A DNA stretch of 64,000 bases from Curtobacterium luteum (GCF_014646995.1 NZ_BMOI01000001.1:521018-585017); one strand, 5' to 3'. Counted from the first letter of the stretch, positions 25,893 through 34,603 are shown. Notes: generated by a model from the letters alone, not told the origin. Made by a program: numbers and translations.

Positions 25893-26109
25893 GGCGCGCT
25901 TGACCTCTCAGTGTCCTCCATGCGACTGACTCTTGCTCATCCCGCATCTGCCGTGCGACCCCGCGTTCGAGTGACCTGCGGGTTCGTCCATCAGGCGCTC
26001 GGATGGGCGCGGCCCGGCGAGGAATAGCAAACCGGCCGGTGAACTCGGTCGTGACCTGGGTTTTTTGGTGTTTCAGGACCCGGATGATGGTGGCCCGCAT
26101 AGCGTTGGC

Positions 26110-26644
26110 ATGAGAGAAATCACCTCCACCACCACCAACTCGCGCGCAGGCCGGGGAGGTTGGACCCACGAGGCGCCGAGCGCCACCATCGACTGGTACA
26201 CGCCTGACTACATCTTCCAGGCACTCGCCGTCACCTTCGACCTCGACCCATGCTCCCCCCGGGTCCAGCAGGTCGAACGTGCCCGCGGGAGCCGTCTACA
26301 CCCTCGCCGATGACGGACTCTCCTCGCCGTGGCGGGGTCTCTGCTGGGTGAACCCGCCGTACGACGACACCCGAACCTGGCTCCAGCGTCTGGCCGACCA
26401 CGGCGAGGGCATCGCTCTAGTCTTCGCGCGCACGGACACGAAGTGGTTCCACGAAGCCGCCAAGAGCGCGGACCTCGTGTGCTTCACGTCTGGCCGCATC
26501 AAGTTCATCGACGGCCGCACCATGCAGCCGGGAGGTTCCCCCGGCGCCGGCAGCGTCTTCCTGGCGTGGGGAGCCACAGCGGCCGCGGCGCTCGGGGCGT
26601 CAGGCCTCGGACTCTGTTTCCATCTCGACAGCATCTCTGGCTGA
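26110..26644 (+). pseudogene. Phage-type DNA N-6-adenine methyltransferase, frameshifted
   Basis: Frame 1 holds SATIDWYTPDYIFQALAVTF and DLDPCSP. Frame 2 continues with VPAGAVYTLADDGLSSPW, the catalytic-type NPPY in CWVNPPYDD and ALVFARTDTKWFHE. Together they match the small Dam-like methylase common in phages and integrative elements. The shift is at the C6-G3 run around 26258-26266; removing one C gives a continuous protein of about 177 residues. As written, the motif-bearing half has no good start. Confidence 0.75.
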
Positions 26645-26653
26645 ACTCCCCTT

Positions 26654-26688
26654 CGGCGCCGCGTCCGTGATGGACGGCCGCGGCGCCG
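26654..26688 (+). terminator. Hairpin after the methylase gene
   Basis: CGGCGCCGCG (26654-26663) pairs exactly with 26679-26688. It is 10 bases past the stop. The rest of 26689-26949 holds no recognisable gene. Confidence 0.5.
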
Positions 26689-26949
26689 ACAACATCTTTG
26701 GTGGGGATGGAAGCCGACGGTGCATGTCCGTTGGAGCTGGCTCTAGCCCTGGCCTGGTCGGCGGTCGGCGGTCGGCCGCGCCAGAGCGGAAGCGCTCCTC
26801 GAGCGAGTCCGCGGCCTGCTCCGGCGTGCGGATCGACCACGGAACGTCCGCCTGAGTGGAGCGGCTGCGCGAGCAGCGGCAGGTTTGAGCCGGAATAGGA
26901 TGGCCCTCGTACACTGCTTCGGACCTCCCTCTCCCTGGTCTACTGGCGT

Positions 26950-27807
26950 TCAGCTCTCGGTACGACGGGACTCGTCGCGGATCCAGCGCCCACGAGCCCG
27001 AGAGGCTCGCCGCGATTCGCTCGGTTCCCAGACACCGCCACCACCACCGCGAGGCTCGTAGCCCAGGGCCCGAAGAAGGCGCGCCGCGTCCGTGTGCGAA
27101 ATCTGCATCAATCTCGCGAATCGGGGCAGCTTCCATTCGCTCCTCGTGTCAGTGAACCTCCGAAGCTGCCACGGCTGAGCGAGCCCGGCGTGCAGCATGG
27201 CCTCGGCGGCCCGGCGTGCCGCACGGATTGCACTGCGGCGCAGCACCGCGCGCCGCACCGTTTTGAATCCACTCCAGGTCGCGAGCGCGTACTCCAACCA
27301 GTGATCGAGCAGGAACGCGACCACCTCGTGATAGACGCTGGCATCTCCAAGGCCGGTCGGAGCAACCAGCACCAGGCGATCGTTCGTGCCGTTGCCAAAC
27401 TCACCCGCGGAACGCGCGAGGTCGCTGATAGTGATGTTTTCGTGGAAGCCGTCGGCTGCGACAAGGGAGCCATCCGCGCGGATGCCGTAGATTGGCGCAT
27501 CGAAGCGCTTCGTCCAGGCGATCGGCGTGGCGTCGTCGTCACCCACACCCGGAAGAACTACGAATCGAACCCGGTCGTCGCCGTACACGTTCCTCCGGTA
27601 GGCACCGATCGCCTCAATCGCCTCGTCCAGCGTGTCGATGCCTATCTGAACCGCTTGCGCCACCGTAACGTGGGCTCCGAATACGCGGACATGGGGCATG
27701 TCGCGGGTCGCCTGCGCCATTTCGAAGTCCATCTCGTTCGCTCGAGGCTCCGATAGGACGCACACGTCGAGGAACGGGAAGTCGTGGTTGTCTTCAGGTG
27801 CGTTCAA
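26950..27807 (-). CDS. Hypothetical protein paired with the HNH-like gene
   Basis: The 285-residue protein matches no family I know. The first half looks like an alpha/beta fold with repeated strand-like pieces (RVRFVVLPGVGDDDATP, NDRLVLVAPTGLGD). The second half is Arg-rich and helical. It ends with a winged-helix-like stretch (LPRFARLMQISHTDAARLLR, ALGYEP) and a Gly-rich tail. It overlaps the HNH-like gene by ATGA and is downstream of it, so the two probably work together. A DNA-binding role is inferred from the last segment only. Confidence 0.6.
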   Translation of the reverse strand: MNAPEDNHDFPFLDVCVLSEPRANEMDFEMAQATRDMPHVRVFGAHVTVAQAVQIGIDTLDEAIEAIGAYRRNVYGDDRVRFVVLPGVGDDDATPIAWTKRFDAPIYGIRADGSLVAADGFHENITISDLARSAGEFGNGTNDRLVLVAPTGLGDASVYHEVVAFLLDHWLEYALATWSGFKTVRRAVLRRSAIRAARRAAEAMLHAGLAQPWQLRRFTDTRSEWKLPRFARLMQISHTDAARLLRALGYEPRGGGGGVWEPSESRRASRARGRWIRDESRRTES

Positions 27808-28679
27808 AGGCTTTCATCTCCGTATCTTTGCCACGCAACATCGTTGATGTTCGGAACTCCGTATGGATTGCCGAAGCTGCCGCCCCTGGATCGCTTGATG
27901 GGGGTACGGCTGATGTTGTTCTCGGCCGCCGGGCCAGCACCGATCAGCGCTGCCGGCTCACGAACCAGCATCATCTCGGTCTCGGTAACTTCTTCTCCGA
28001 GCTCGAACCTTCGCTGGTCGCGAACCAGGCGAACCTTCCCCTTCGTCATGTTCCGAACCGCGGCGAGTTGCAGACGTGTCAGCGGCCCGTAGGTCTCGTC
28101 CCCAGGCGCGAAGATGCCGACTTGGAACAACAGCCGGCCGAGCGTCACGGTGACTGTGTTGCTCGTGGCACTGTTGGCACCCGGCATCACCCAGGAGGTG
28201 TTGTTGTCCCCATGAGGCATCTCGCACCGCGCCGCCTGTACGACTAGCGGGCCGAATGGCTTTCGATCCCGGTAGAAGTCGTGGAAGCGGTCTTCGTGTG
28301 CCTGCTGTGCGTGCGCTTTGTCCTGCAACGTCCTCACCAAGGCGATCTTCGTGGCCCAGCTTCGGAACGTCGAGGTAGCCGAAGCATCCATCATCGCGGT
28401 CGTTGCTTGCCCAAGGGAAACGACCACCGTCTTGGCGGCTTCGTCCAGCTCTGCCATCCAACCGTTGTTGCACACCGCACAGACGTCCCGAACCTGCTCG
28501 TCGAACTGGTGGTTTGCGCCCCGCCGCTGGACGTGCCCCTTCGGTGTCGTCTGGAACACGTTCACCGGACCGGTACCGCTCCTCGGGAAGAAGTTTGCCC
28601 AATGGCGCGGATACACGTGTTCCTTCGTCAGCGGAGAATCGGTGCGGCCGCAGAAGGCGCATCGCCGGAGAACCTTCAC
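27804..28679 (-). CDS. HNH-nuclease-like zinc protein
   Basis: The protein has 291 residues. It opens with RRCAFCGRTDSPLTKEHVYP, and after about 40 residues has RDVCAVCNNGWMAELD. This CxxC-EHV-P-CxxCNNGWM pattern is that of a family annotated as HNH-like endonucleases, in which two CxxC pairs hold zinc and the EH residues resemble the HNH active site. The remaining 210 residues are unlike other proteins I know. It is first of a two-gene operon with 26950-27807. Its place in an integrase-bearing island beside a TIR protein makes a defence role plausible but unproven. Confidence 0.65.
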   Translation of the reverse strand: MKVLRRCAFCGRTDSPLTKEHVYPRHWANFFPRSGTGPVNVFQTTPKGHVQRRGANHQFDEQVRDVCAVCNNGWMAELDEAAKTVVVSLGQATTAMMDASATSTFRSWATKIALVRTLQDKAHAQQAHEDRFHDFYRDRKPFGPLVVQAARCEMPHGDNNTSWVMPGANSATSNTVTVTLGRLLFQVGIFAPGDETYGPLTRLQLAAVRNMTKGKVRLVRDQRRFELGEEVTETEMMLVREPAALIGAGPAAENNISRTPIKRSRGGSFGNPYGVPNINDVAWQRYGDESL

Positions 28680-28919
28680 GACTGCAGCGTAGCCATGGCA
28701 TCCGACGCTGCAACCGCTCGCCCCTGGTACCGGCGTGATCGCTGGCTTGTTGCCGACCTACATCGCCTCTGGCTCAACTCAGAACCGTCGGACAGCCAGT
28801 CTGTCCGAGCGCCGTCCGGCGTCTGAGTCGGTGCTCACTGTCCGGTCGGGTACACGAACGCACATTTGCTCGTCATCGTTTCCCGCTGACGCTCCAACAA
28901 ACTCGAACTCGGTCCGACT

Positions 28920-29663
28920 TTAGTGAGAAGGCTTCTGCGCCGCGAGTCCCTCCAGAGCAGCCCGGATCTCGCCCGAGGCCCGATCCACGGCTTCTTCCAG
29001 CTCAACGGTGAGATCATGCACTTTCTGCCAACGGGCAAGTCGCATCGGCGGAAGAGTGCGGAGCACCTCGAGACCATCCCCGCGCTCAGCACGGCCGAGT
29101 GCCTCTCGGAGGGCTCCCCGGAGCACCGATGTGCGTTCCCGGAGCTCGATGACATCGAGCCACGCGGACGCTGGTGTATTGCTGCTCTGCTGCGCCGTCC
29201 GCACTTGCAAGGCGAGCGAGTCCAGTTCGTCGCCGGCTCCCGTTGCTGATGTCGCACGGTTCCTCGTATCGAGGATCCACCGTTCGACCGCTTTCGCGTC
29301 CACGGGGCCGAGAGCCGTCACGACCCTTGCCACGAAGTTAGCAGGACGCACCGACATGTCTGACTGGAGGTCGAAGCGGGCCCCGCCCATCCCGTCGAAC
29401 TGCTCCAGGCCTGCGCTCCCCCAACCGTTGACAGCGACCGCCAGCACGTTGGCGCCCGCCGCTTCTTCGAGCAGCGCGACGACTCGCGCCGCAGATGCGG
29501 GCCTCGTGTTCATCATCACGGTGGCGATCACGCCCTCGGACCGCACGGTGGCCTGCCGGGCGGTCGTCTCCGTCCGGATCACATCGGCTTCGTTCACCCC
29601 CATGCCGGACAGCAGGGTGATGAGGAGCCGGTGCCCTCGGGCCGGTGAAAGGAGGCTAGCCAC
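28920..29663 (-). CDS. Hypothetical protein of the accessory island
   Basis: The 247-residue protein has a GTG start. The N-terminal half has alternating strand/helix text (ATVMMNTRPASAARVVALLE, NVLAVAVNGWGSAG), suggesting a nucleotide- or nuclease-like alpha/beta fold. The C-terminal half is coiled-coil-like (LRGALREALGRAERG, VELEEAVDRASGEIRAALEG). I do not recognise the family. It lies 240 bases upstream of the HNH-like gene in the same direction, but that gap makes a shared transcript uncertain. Confidence 0.55.
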   Translation of the reverse strand: MASLLSPARGHRLLITLLSGMGVNEADVIRTETTARQATVRSEGVIATVMMNTRPASAARVVALLEEAAGANVLAVAVNGWGSAGLEQFDGMGGARFDLQSDMSVRPANFVARVVTALGPVDAKAVERWILDTRNRATSATGAGDELDSLALQVRTAQQSSNTPASAWLDVIELRERTSVLRGALREALGRAERGDGLEVLRTLPPMRLARWQKVHDLTVELEEAVDRASGEIRAALEGLAAQKPSH

Positions 29664-29878
29664 CGCACGACCCTACCGAGACCTGCCAGTCGCCTCTTGC
29701 CACCGGTGTTGCGTCGACGGTGAATGGAGACGCCAACCGGCCCTTGACGGGGCATTTTCTTCATCCCAATTCATCTCAGAAGCCGCCCGATGAGTACGCG
29801 CATAGGGCTACCGTCGGCCCGCAGGGCAGATGCCGTGACCAACGTCGCGGGCAGTTCATCACGGAATCGGAATCAAGG

Positions 29879-30130
29879 ATGTCCACAACCTCCCGCCCAG
29901 GGACCCCAGCGTCGGCGGCCCACGGCCCCGCTGCCCAGCCTTCTGCTCTCGTCACGCCAGCAGAAGCCGCGGCTTTCCTCCTCACGACCGTCGGGACGTT
30001 GGCGCAGTGGCGCTACCTCCGCCGAGGTCCCGCTTACATCAAGGTCGGCCGTTCCGTGGCGTACCGCCTCAGTGACCTCCTCGACTACGTCGAGCAAACT
30101 CGCGTCTCGCACAACGGGGCGGCCGCCTGA
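29879..30130 (+). CDS. xis: Excisionase-like MerR/HTH_17 protein
   Basis: The 83-residue protein ends in the excisionase HTH (LVTPAEAAAFLLTTVGTLAQ, WRYLRRGPAYIKVGRSVAYR, LSDLLDYVEQ). Such proteins bind att arms and steer integrase toward excision. Its stop overlaps the integrase ATG by one base (TGATG). The ATG at 29879 is the last good start before the domain. Confidence 0.85.
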   Translation: MSTTSRPGTPASAAHGPAAQPSALVTPAEAAAFLLTTVGTLAQWRYLRRGPAYIKVGRSVAYRLSDLLDYVEQTRVSHNGAAA

Positions 30131-31272
30131 TGGCCACCATCCGCGCCTACGAGACCGCAAAGGGCAAGCGGTACGAAGTCGGTTACACCAAGCCCGACGG
30201 GCGGACCACACGGAAGCGTGGGTTCCGAACGCAGCGGGACGCGAAGGAGTGGTCGGCCGTCAACACGGTCGCCATGAGCAAGCCCACCTACCGGACCCAG
30301 ACTGAACTGTCGCAGAGGCTCGGGCCGTTCATCGACGAGTTCTTGGCACGGAGAGCGACCCTCGCCGCGAGCACCGTCGCGAACCGTGCGGCCGTAGCGA
30401 GCAAGTGGGTGACGCCGTACTGGAGCGAAGAGCCCTTGGATGCTGTGACGAAGAAAGCAGTCAAGGCCTGGGTGGAAACCATCCACGCGAACGGGGCCGG
30501 CGCTCAGACCATCCAGAAGGCTCACCAGATCTTGGGCGGCGTCCTCGAGGAGTGCGTCGAGCAGGCGCTGATGACCGGAAACCCGGCGCGCGGCGTTCGG
30601 CTACCGAAGGTGGTCACCCGGGAGCACGGCTACATGAACGCGCAGCAAGTCGCCCACCTCCTCGACGAGTCCGCGGAGCGAGACCGGCTGCTCATCGCCT
30701 TCCTCGCCTTCTCCGGGCTGCGGTTCGGTGAGGCAGCAGCACTGACGTTCGCGGACCTGGACTTCGAGAACAACATCGTTCACGTCCGTCGGTCTGCGAC
30801 CGAGGTCAGGGGCAGGCTCGTCGTTGGTCAGCCGAAGAGCGGAAAGTCCCGTCGGGTGCCAGGCGTCCCCCAGGTCATGGGGCCACTCCGACGGCACGCG
30901 AAGGGGCGCGACGGTCAAGACCTCGTCTTCACCGCGCCTGAAGGTGGCTTCCTCAGGCTCACCACCTGGCGTCGGCGTGTCTTCGCGCCCGCAGTCAAGC
31001 GAGCCATCGCCAGCTGGCCGGGAAGCGAGTTCGCGGGCGAAGACTCCCCCAAGCTCTTCCCCGCCCTGACGCCGCACGACCTGCGCCACACGGCGGCGAG
31101 CCTGACCGTGTCCGCTGGTGCACAAGTGCGGCTCGTGCAGGACATGCTCGGACACGCCAAGCCGAGCATCACTCTCGACGTCTACACCGGTCTGTTCCCG
31201 TCCGACTTCGCCCCGCTCGTCGAGAAACTCGACGGACTCGCCTCAGGTGCAGGGATCGCGCAGCGACTCTGA
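30130..31272 (+). CDS. int: Tyrosine-type site-specific integrase
   Basis: The protein has 380 residues. An N-terminal arm-binding AP2-like part (RAYETAKGKRYEVGYTKPDG) and a SAM-like core-binding domain are followed by a catalytic domain. Its Arg lies in AFSGLRFGEAAALTF, and HDLRHTAASL, LGHAKPSITLDVYTGLF provides His-x-x-Arg, His and the nucleophile Tyr. It inserts and excises the element and is coupled to xis. It lies about 1 kb from the 3' end of tRNA-Val(GAC), a usual target for this family. Confidence 0.95.
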   Translation: MATIRAYETAKGKRYEVGYTKPDGRTTRKRGFRTQRDAKEWSAVNTVAMSKPTYRTQTELSQRLGPFIDEFLARRATLAASTVANRAAVASKWVTPYWSEEPLDAVTKKAVKAWVETIHANGAGAQTIQKAHQILGGVLEECVEQALMTGNPARGVRLPKVVTREHGYMNAQQVAHLLDESAERDRLLIAFLAFSGLRFGEAAALTFADLDFENNIVHVRRSATEVRGRLVVGQPKSGKSRRVPGVPQVMGPLRRHAKGRDGQDLVFTAPEGGFLRLTTWRRRVFAPAVKRAIASWPGSEFAGEDSPKLFPALTPHDLRHTAASLTVSAGAQVRLVQDMLGHAKPSITLDVYTGLFPSDFAPLVEKLDGLASGAGIAQRL

Positions 31273-31390
31273 GCGCCTCGTTCCACCTCTCGACCCGCTC
31301 CTGATGCCGGCTCGTTCGCTTCGTCGACGAGTCGGCATCGTCGTTCCCGCACATGTCTTGTTCGTCGGCGGCCGGCCGTACGGTGGTGGC

Positions 31391-32221
31391 GTGGAGCATC
31401 TGAAGAAGGACCTCGGCACGCTCAAGAAGGGTGCGACCGTCGTGGTCACGCTCAGGAACCAGGCGAACGTGCTGCTGATGGATTCGAACAACTACCGCCG
31501 GTACGCATCGGGGCGAGGCGGCAACATCAAGTACGTGGGCGGGCTGGTGAAGCGCGGTCCCGCGAGGATCACCGTTCCGACGAACGGACACTGGATCCTC
31601 GCAGTGGACCTCGGCGGCGCCGCCGGTCGGATCAACGCGAAGGTCTCCGTCGAAGCACCCCCTCGCGGGAACCTCCCAGAGTTCCGGAGCGCGGCGGAAC
31701 CGACCCTGTCAGGCAGCATCGCCACTCGAACCCCCACTCCTCCGACATCGGCGACGGAGTTGAACGGTCAGACATGGGACGTGTTCCTGTCTCACGCCAG
31801 CGAAGACAAGGAGACCGTCGCCGTACCGCTCGCGAAGGCGCTTGAAGCTCGTGGCATCACGGTCTGGCTGGACCAGGCCGTCATCCGGATGGGCGACAGT
31901 CTGCGCCAGCGAATCGATCGAGGCATCCGGAGCAGTCGGTTCGCGGCCGTGGTCCTGAGCGATGCGTACTTCAGCAAGGGCTGGACACAGTACGAGCTCG
32001 ACGGAATCGTCACCCTAGGTGTCGGCGGGCGGCAGAACTTGCTGCCGATCTGGCACGGCGTCAATCAGGCCGGCGTGGCCGCAAACAGCCCGAGCCTCGC
32101 CGACAAGTTGGCACGCTCGACCGCAGACACGACGATCCACGCGATCGCCGACGAGATCACCGAACTCGTGAACGATGCGCGACGTGCGGAGGGACAACGC
32201 GGACACAATGCGGCGGATTAG
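31391..32221 (+). CDS. DUF1883-TIR domain protein (candidate defence effector)
   Basis: The protein has 276 residues. Positions 1-88 match DUF1883 (start EHLKKDLGTLKKGATVVVTL; GGLVKRGPARITVP; GHWILAVDLGG). After a Pro/Thr-rich linker, residues 129-265 form a TIR domain with DVFLSHASEDKE, GITVWLDQAVIRMGDSL and KGWTQYELDGI. Glu202 there is the candidate catalytic residue of NAD-cleaving TIRs. I start at GTG 31391 because DUF1883 proteins begin just there; the longer upstream frame is unrelated. It is the last gene of the island, between integrase and the tRNA operon, a typical spot for cargo genes. NADase-based abortive infection is inference. Confidence 0.85.
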   Translation: MEHLKKDLGTLKKGATVVVTLRNQANVLLMDSNNYRRYASGRGGNIKYVGGLVKRGPARITVPTNGHWILAVDLGGAAGRINAKVSVEAPPRGNLPEFRSAAEPTLSGSIATRTPTPPTSATELNGQTWDVFLSHASEDKETVAVPLAKALEARGITVWLDQAVIRMGDSLRQRIDRGIRSSRFAAVVLSDAYFSKGWTQYELDGIVTLGVGGRQNLLPIWHGVNQAGVAANSPSLADKLARSTADTTIHAIADEITELVNDARRAEGQRGHNAAD

Positions 32222-32227
32222 CAGACC

Positions 32228-32244
32228 GTGCCAAATCTGTGCCA
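32228..32244. repeat. Short GTGCCA direct repeats near the tRNA end of the island
   Basis: GTGCCA occurs twice, 5 bases apart, just after the TIR stop. Close-set short repeats like these are common as integrase arm sites, so this may be part of att. It is weak evidence on its own. Confidence 0.3.
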
Positions 32245-32286
32245 AGCATCCTGCGTCCATCCCGGGACGTGGCCACAGAGACACAA

Positions 32287-32310
32287 AAACCCCCGGTTTC
32301 CCGGGGGTTT
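32287..32310 (-). terminator. Rho-independent terminator of the tRNA operon
   Basis: Read leftward: AAACCCCCGG, loop GAAA, CCGGGGGTTT followed by more T. It is a perfect 10-bp stem with a T run, directly after tRNA-Val(GAC). Confidence 0.85.
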
Positions 32311-32317
32311 CCTGCTG

Positions 32318-32389
32318 TGGGCGATACCGGGATCGAACCAGTGACCTCTTCCGTGTCAGGGAAGCGCGCTACCGCTGCGCCAATCGCCC
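32318..32389 (-). tRNA. tRNA-Val (anticodon GAC)
   Basis: The 72-nt cloverleaf has a 7-bp acceptor (GGGCGAT/ATCGCCC), anticodon loop CTGACAC with GAC, T loop TTCGATC and discriminator A. CCA is not encoded. It is the last gene of a leftward Gly-Cys-Val operon. Its 3' end faces the integrase island. Confidence 0.95.
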
Positions 32390-32407
32390 AGAGGAGTGTG
32401 GAGCTGG

Positions 32408-32478
32408 AGGTGGGGACGGGATTCGAACCCGCGTGGACGGCTTTGCAGGCCGCTGCCTAGCCTCTCGGCCACCCCACC
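32408..32478 (-). tRNA. tRNA-Cys (anticodon GCA)
   Basis: The 71-nt gene has acceptor GGTGGGG/CCCCACC, anticodon loop CTGCAAA (GCA), T loop TTCGAAT and the Cys-typical U discriminator. Confidence 0.95.
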
Positions 32479-32560
32479 ATCGAGGTTCACGTCTCCGTGA
32501 GTACCCGAACGGTGGGATACCCTCTGGTGAGTCGTCGGGATCCGGAGATCCTGACACTCG

Positions 32561-32632
32561 AGCGGATGACGAGATTCGAACTCGCGACCCTCACCTTGGC
32601 AAGGTGATGCGCTACCACTGCGCCACATCCGC
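32561..32632 (-). tRNA. tRNA-Gly (anticodon GCC)
   Basis: The 72-nt gene has acceptor GCGGATG/CATCCGC, anticodon loop TTGCCAA (GCC), T loop TTCGAAT and discriminator U. It is first in the leftward tRNA operon. Confidence 0.95.
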
Positions 32633-32887
32633 ATGCTCTTCGAGAAGAGCGGATTGCCGTCGTGCTGGCCGTTCGTGCTGGCCGGCCGTCTCGGCGACGT
32701 CGTAAACTCTATACGAAGCCGAGCGCATCCACCAAAATCCTTCCGGTTCACCGGGCGTGTCCCCCGTGTTCACGCGGAACCGAGGGCTGCCGCGGGCGCC
32801 CCGCCGACCGCGCCACACCCGGGCGACGCGTCGTGTTCAGCCGAACGCCGGACATCCGCTACTATCGACTGGCACGACAAGTGCAGC

Positions 32888-32960
32888 GGGCGATTGGCGC
32901 AGTTGGTAGCGCGCTTCGTTCACACCGAAGAGGTCATCAGTTCGAGTCTGGTATCGCCCA
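32888..32960 (+). tRNA. tRNA-Val (anticodon CAC)
   Basis: The 73-nt gene has acceptor GGGCGAT/ATCGCCC, anticodon loop TTCACAC (CAC), T loop TTCGAGT and discriminator A. It is on the opposite strand to the other three tRNAs and is followed by a terminator. Confidence 0.95.
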
Positions 32961-32987
32961 CCCGCTGTGTCGCTTCGACGACACGAC

Positions 32988-33020
32988 CGAGAGCCCGACG
33001 CAGCACGCGTCGGGCTCTCG
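32988..33020 (+). terminator. Terminator of tRNA-Val(CAC)
   Basis: A perfect 14-bp stem (CGAGAGCCCGACGC with 33007-33020) and a 5-base loop lie 27 bases past the tRNA. Confidence 0.8.
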
Positions 33021-33055
33021 TCATCTGACCAGTTCCGTCCAGTTCGTAGGGGCAC

Positions 33056-34603
33056 ATGACCGACGTCGACCTCGAGTTCGCCCGTGTGCGCGCCGTCCTC
33101 GACCGGCCGACCCTGCGGCTCCTCTCGCGTCCGACGAGCGCCGCGGTGGTCGCCGTCTTCCGTGCGGTGTTCGACCGGGACGTGCAGTACGTCCCTGCCG
33201 ACCGGATGCACCTGCAGGTCGAGGAGCACGTCGCGCGGCTGCAGTCGACGGGCGCGCGCGTGCCGGCGGGCGACCAGTCCGGCGACGCCGAGGACGCCCG
33301 GCCGAACGGACGCGCGCTGTGCCGCGACTGGGTGGCCGCGCATTGGCTGGTCCGCTCGAACTCCCCGGACGGCGACGAGCAGTACTCCCTGACGAGCCAC
33401 GCGCTCGAGGCCCTGAGCCTCGTGGACGCCCTCAGCGCCGACCGTGCCCTCATCAGCGAGAGCCGCCTCGCGATGATCGTCGACGCGGTGCACCGGTGGG
33501 CGGCGCGCGCCGAACCCGACCCCGACGTGCAGATCCGACGGCTCGACGCGCAGATCGCCGAACTCCGTGCCGAGCGGGACCGGCTCGCGAGCGGTGACGC
33601 CGTCGAGACGGTCGACGACGACCGGATGCGGGACGGCTACACGAACATCTCCGACCTCATCCGGCAGCTGCCGAGCGACTTCAAGCGGGTCGAGGAAGCG
33701 GTGGCGACGATGCACCGCTCGATCGTCGAGGACTTCCGCGGCGAGGTGCGTCCGATCGGCGAGATCCTCGACGACTACCTGGCGCGCACGGACAACCTCA
33801 TGCAGTCGACGCCGGAGGGCCGGGCCTTCGAGGGCGCGTTCGAGCTGCTCCGCGACGACGCCCTGCTGCTCCGGCTACGCGACGACATCGGCACGATCCT
33901 CGCGCACCCGTTCGCCGCCACGCTCGAACCCGGGGAGCGCCGGGCCTTCCGCAACACGGTGAGCATCCTCCGCCAGGGCATCGAGGACGTCCTCGCCCGG
34001 CGCCGGCAACTGACCGCGACCCTGCGCGACCAGATCGTGGCGCACGACGTCGTCCGCGACCGCGAGCTCGACACGGTCCTCCGCTCGGTCAACCGCGGCC
34101 TCGCGGCCTGGATCGAGCAGGGTTCCGCGCGGGACCGCGTCCCGCTCGGCCTGCTCCCCGACCAGGCGGAGGTCGAGACGCTCCGCGAACGCCTCTACGA
34201 CCCCGACACCGAGTCCGTGCCCCCACCGATCGAGGAACCCGACGACGACGTCTTCGAGGACCTCGACGTCGACACCCTCCGACGGCACGGCGGCCCGCTG
34301 CTGGCCGAGCTCCGCGACGCGCTCCGGTCCGCGACCGCCGCGACGAGTTCCGCCGCCTTCCACGGCCTGCCCGACGAGCAGCGGCGGCCGGTCGAGCTCT
34401 TCGGCCTGGCCCACCTGCTCACCGGGCGGCCCGACTTCGAGAACGCCCGGCACGTCGTCGCACACCACACCGTGCGTCCCGACGGCAGCGCGGTCACCTT
34501 CCACATGCCCACCGCGGACCTCGCGGACGGCGACGCCACCGTCCGCGTCGACGCGGCGGACGACCCAGCACCTTCAACACCACACGGACAGGAGGCACGG
34601 TGA
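33056..34603 (+). CDS. jetA: DUF3375 protein, Wadjet JetA / MksF-type kleisin
   Basis: The 515-residue protein begins with a winged-helix-like region (RVRAVLDRPTLRLLSRPTSA, then LCRDWVAAHWLVRS). It continues with long helices (QIRRLDAQIAELRAERDRLA, then SDLIRQLPSDFKRVEEAVAT) and a C-terminal domain near ELFGLAHLLTGRP, as in DUF3375. JetA is the kleisin-like subunit of the condensin-like JetABC complex. JetABC extrudes DNA loops and, with the nuclease JetD, cuts small circular plasmids. It overlaps jetB by four bases (GTGA). Confidence 0.88.
   Translation: MTDVDLEFARVRAVLDRPTLRLLSRPTSAAVVAVFRAVFDRDVQYVPADRMHLQVEEHVARLQSTGARVPAGDQSGDAEDARPNGRALCRDWVAAHWLVRSNSPDGDEQYSLTSHALEALSLVDALSADRALISESRLAMIVDAVHRWAARAEPDPDVQIRRLDAQIAELRAERDRLASGDAVETVDDDRMRDGYTNISDLIRQLPSDFKRVEEAVATMHRSIVEDFRGEVRPIGEILDDYLARTDNLMQSTPEGRAFEGAFELLRDDALLLRLRDDIGTILAHPFAATLEPGERRAFRNTVSILRQGIEDVLARRRQLTATLRDQIVAHDVVRDRELDTVLRSVNRGLAAWIEQGSARDRVPLGLLPDQAEVETLRERLYDPDTESVPPPIEEPDDDVFEDLDVDTLRRHGGPLLAELRDALRSATAATSSAAFHGLPDEQRRPVELFGLAHLLTGRPDFENARHVVAHHTVRPDGSAVTFHMPTADLADGDATVRVDAADDPAPSTPHGQEAR

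Noticed and set aside
26068..26088. Possible left att site (GGGTTTTTTGGTGTTTCAGG) matching the tRNA terminator region
   Set aside because: The similarity to the sequence at 32281-32310 is partial and in inverted orientation, whereas att sites should be direct repeats.
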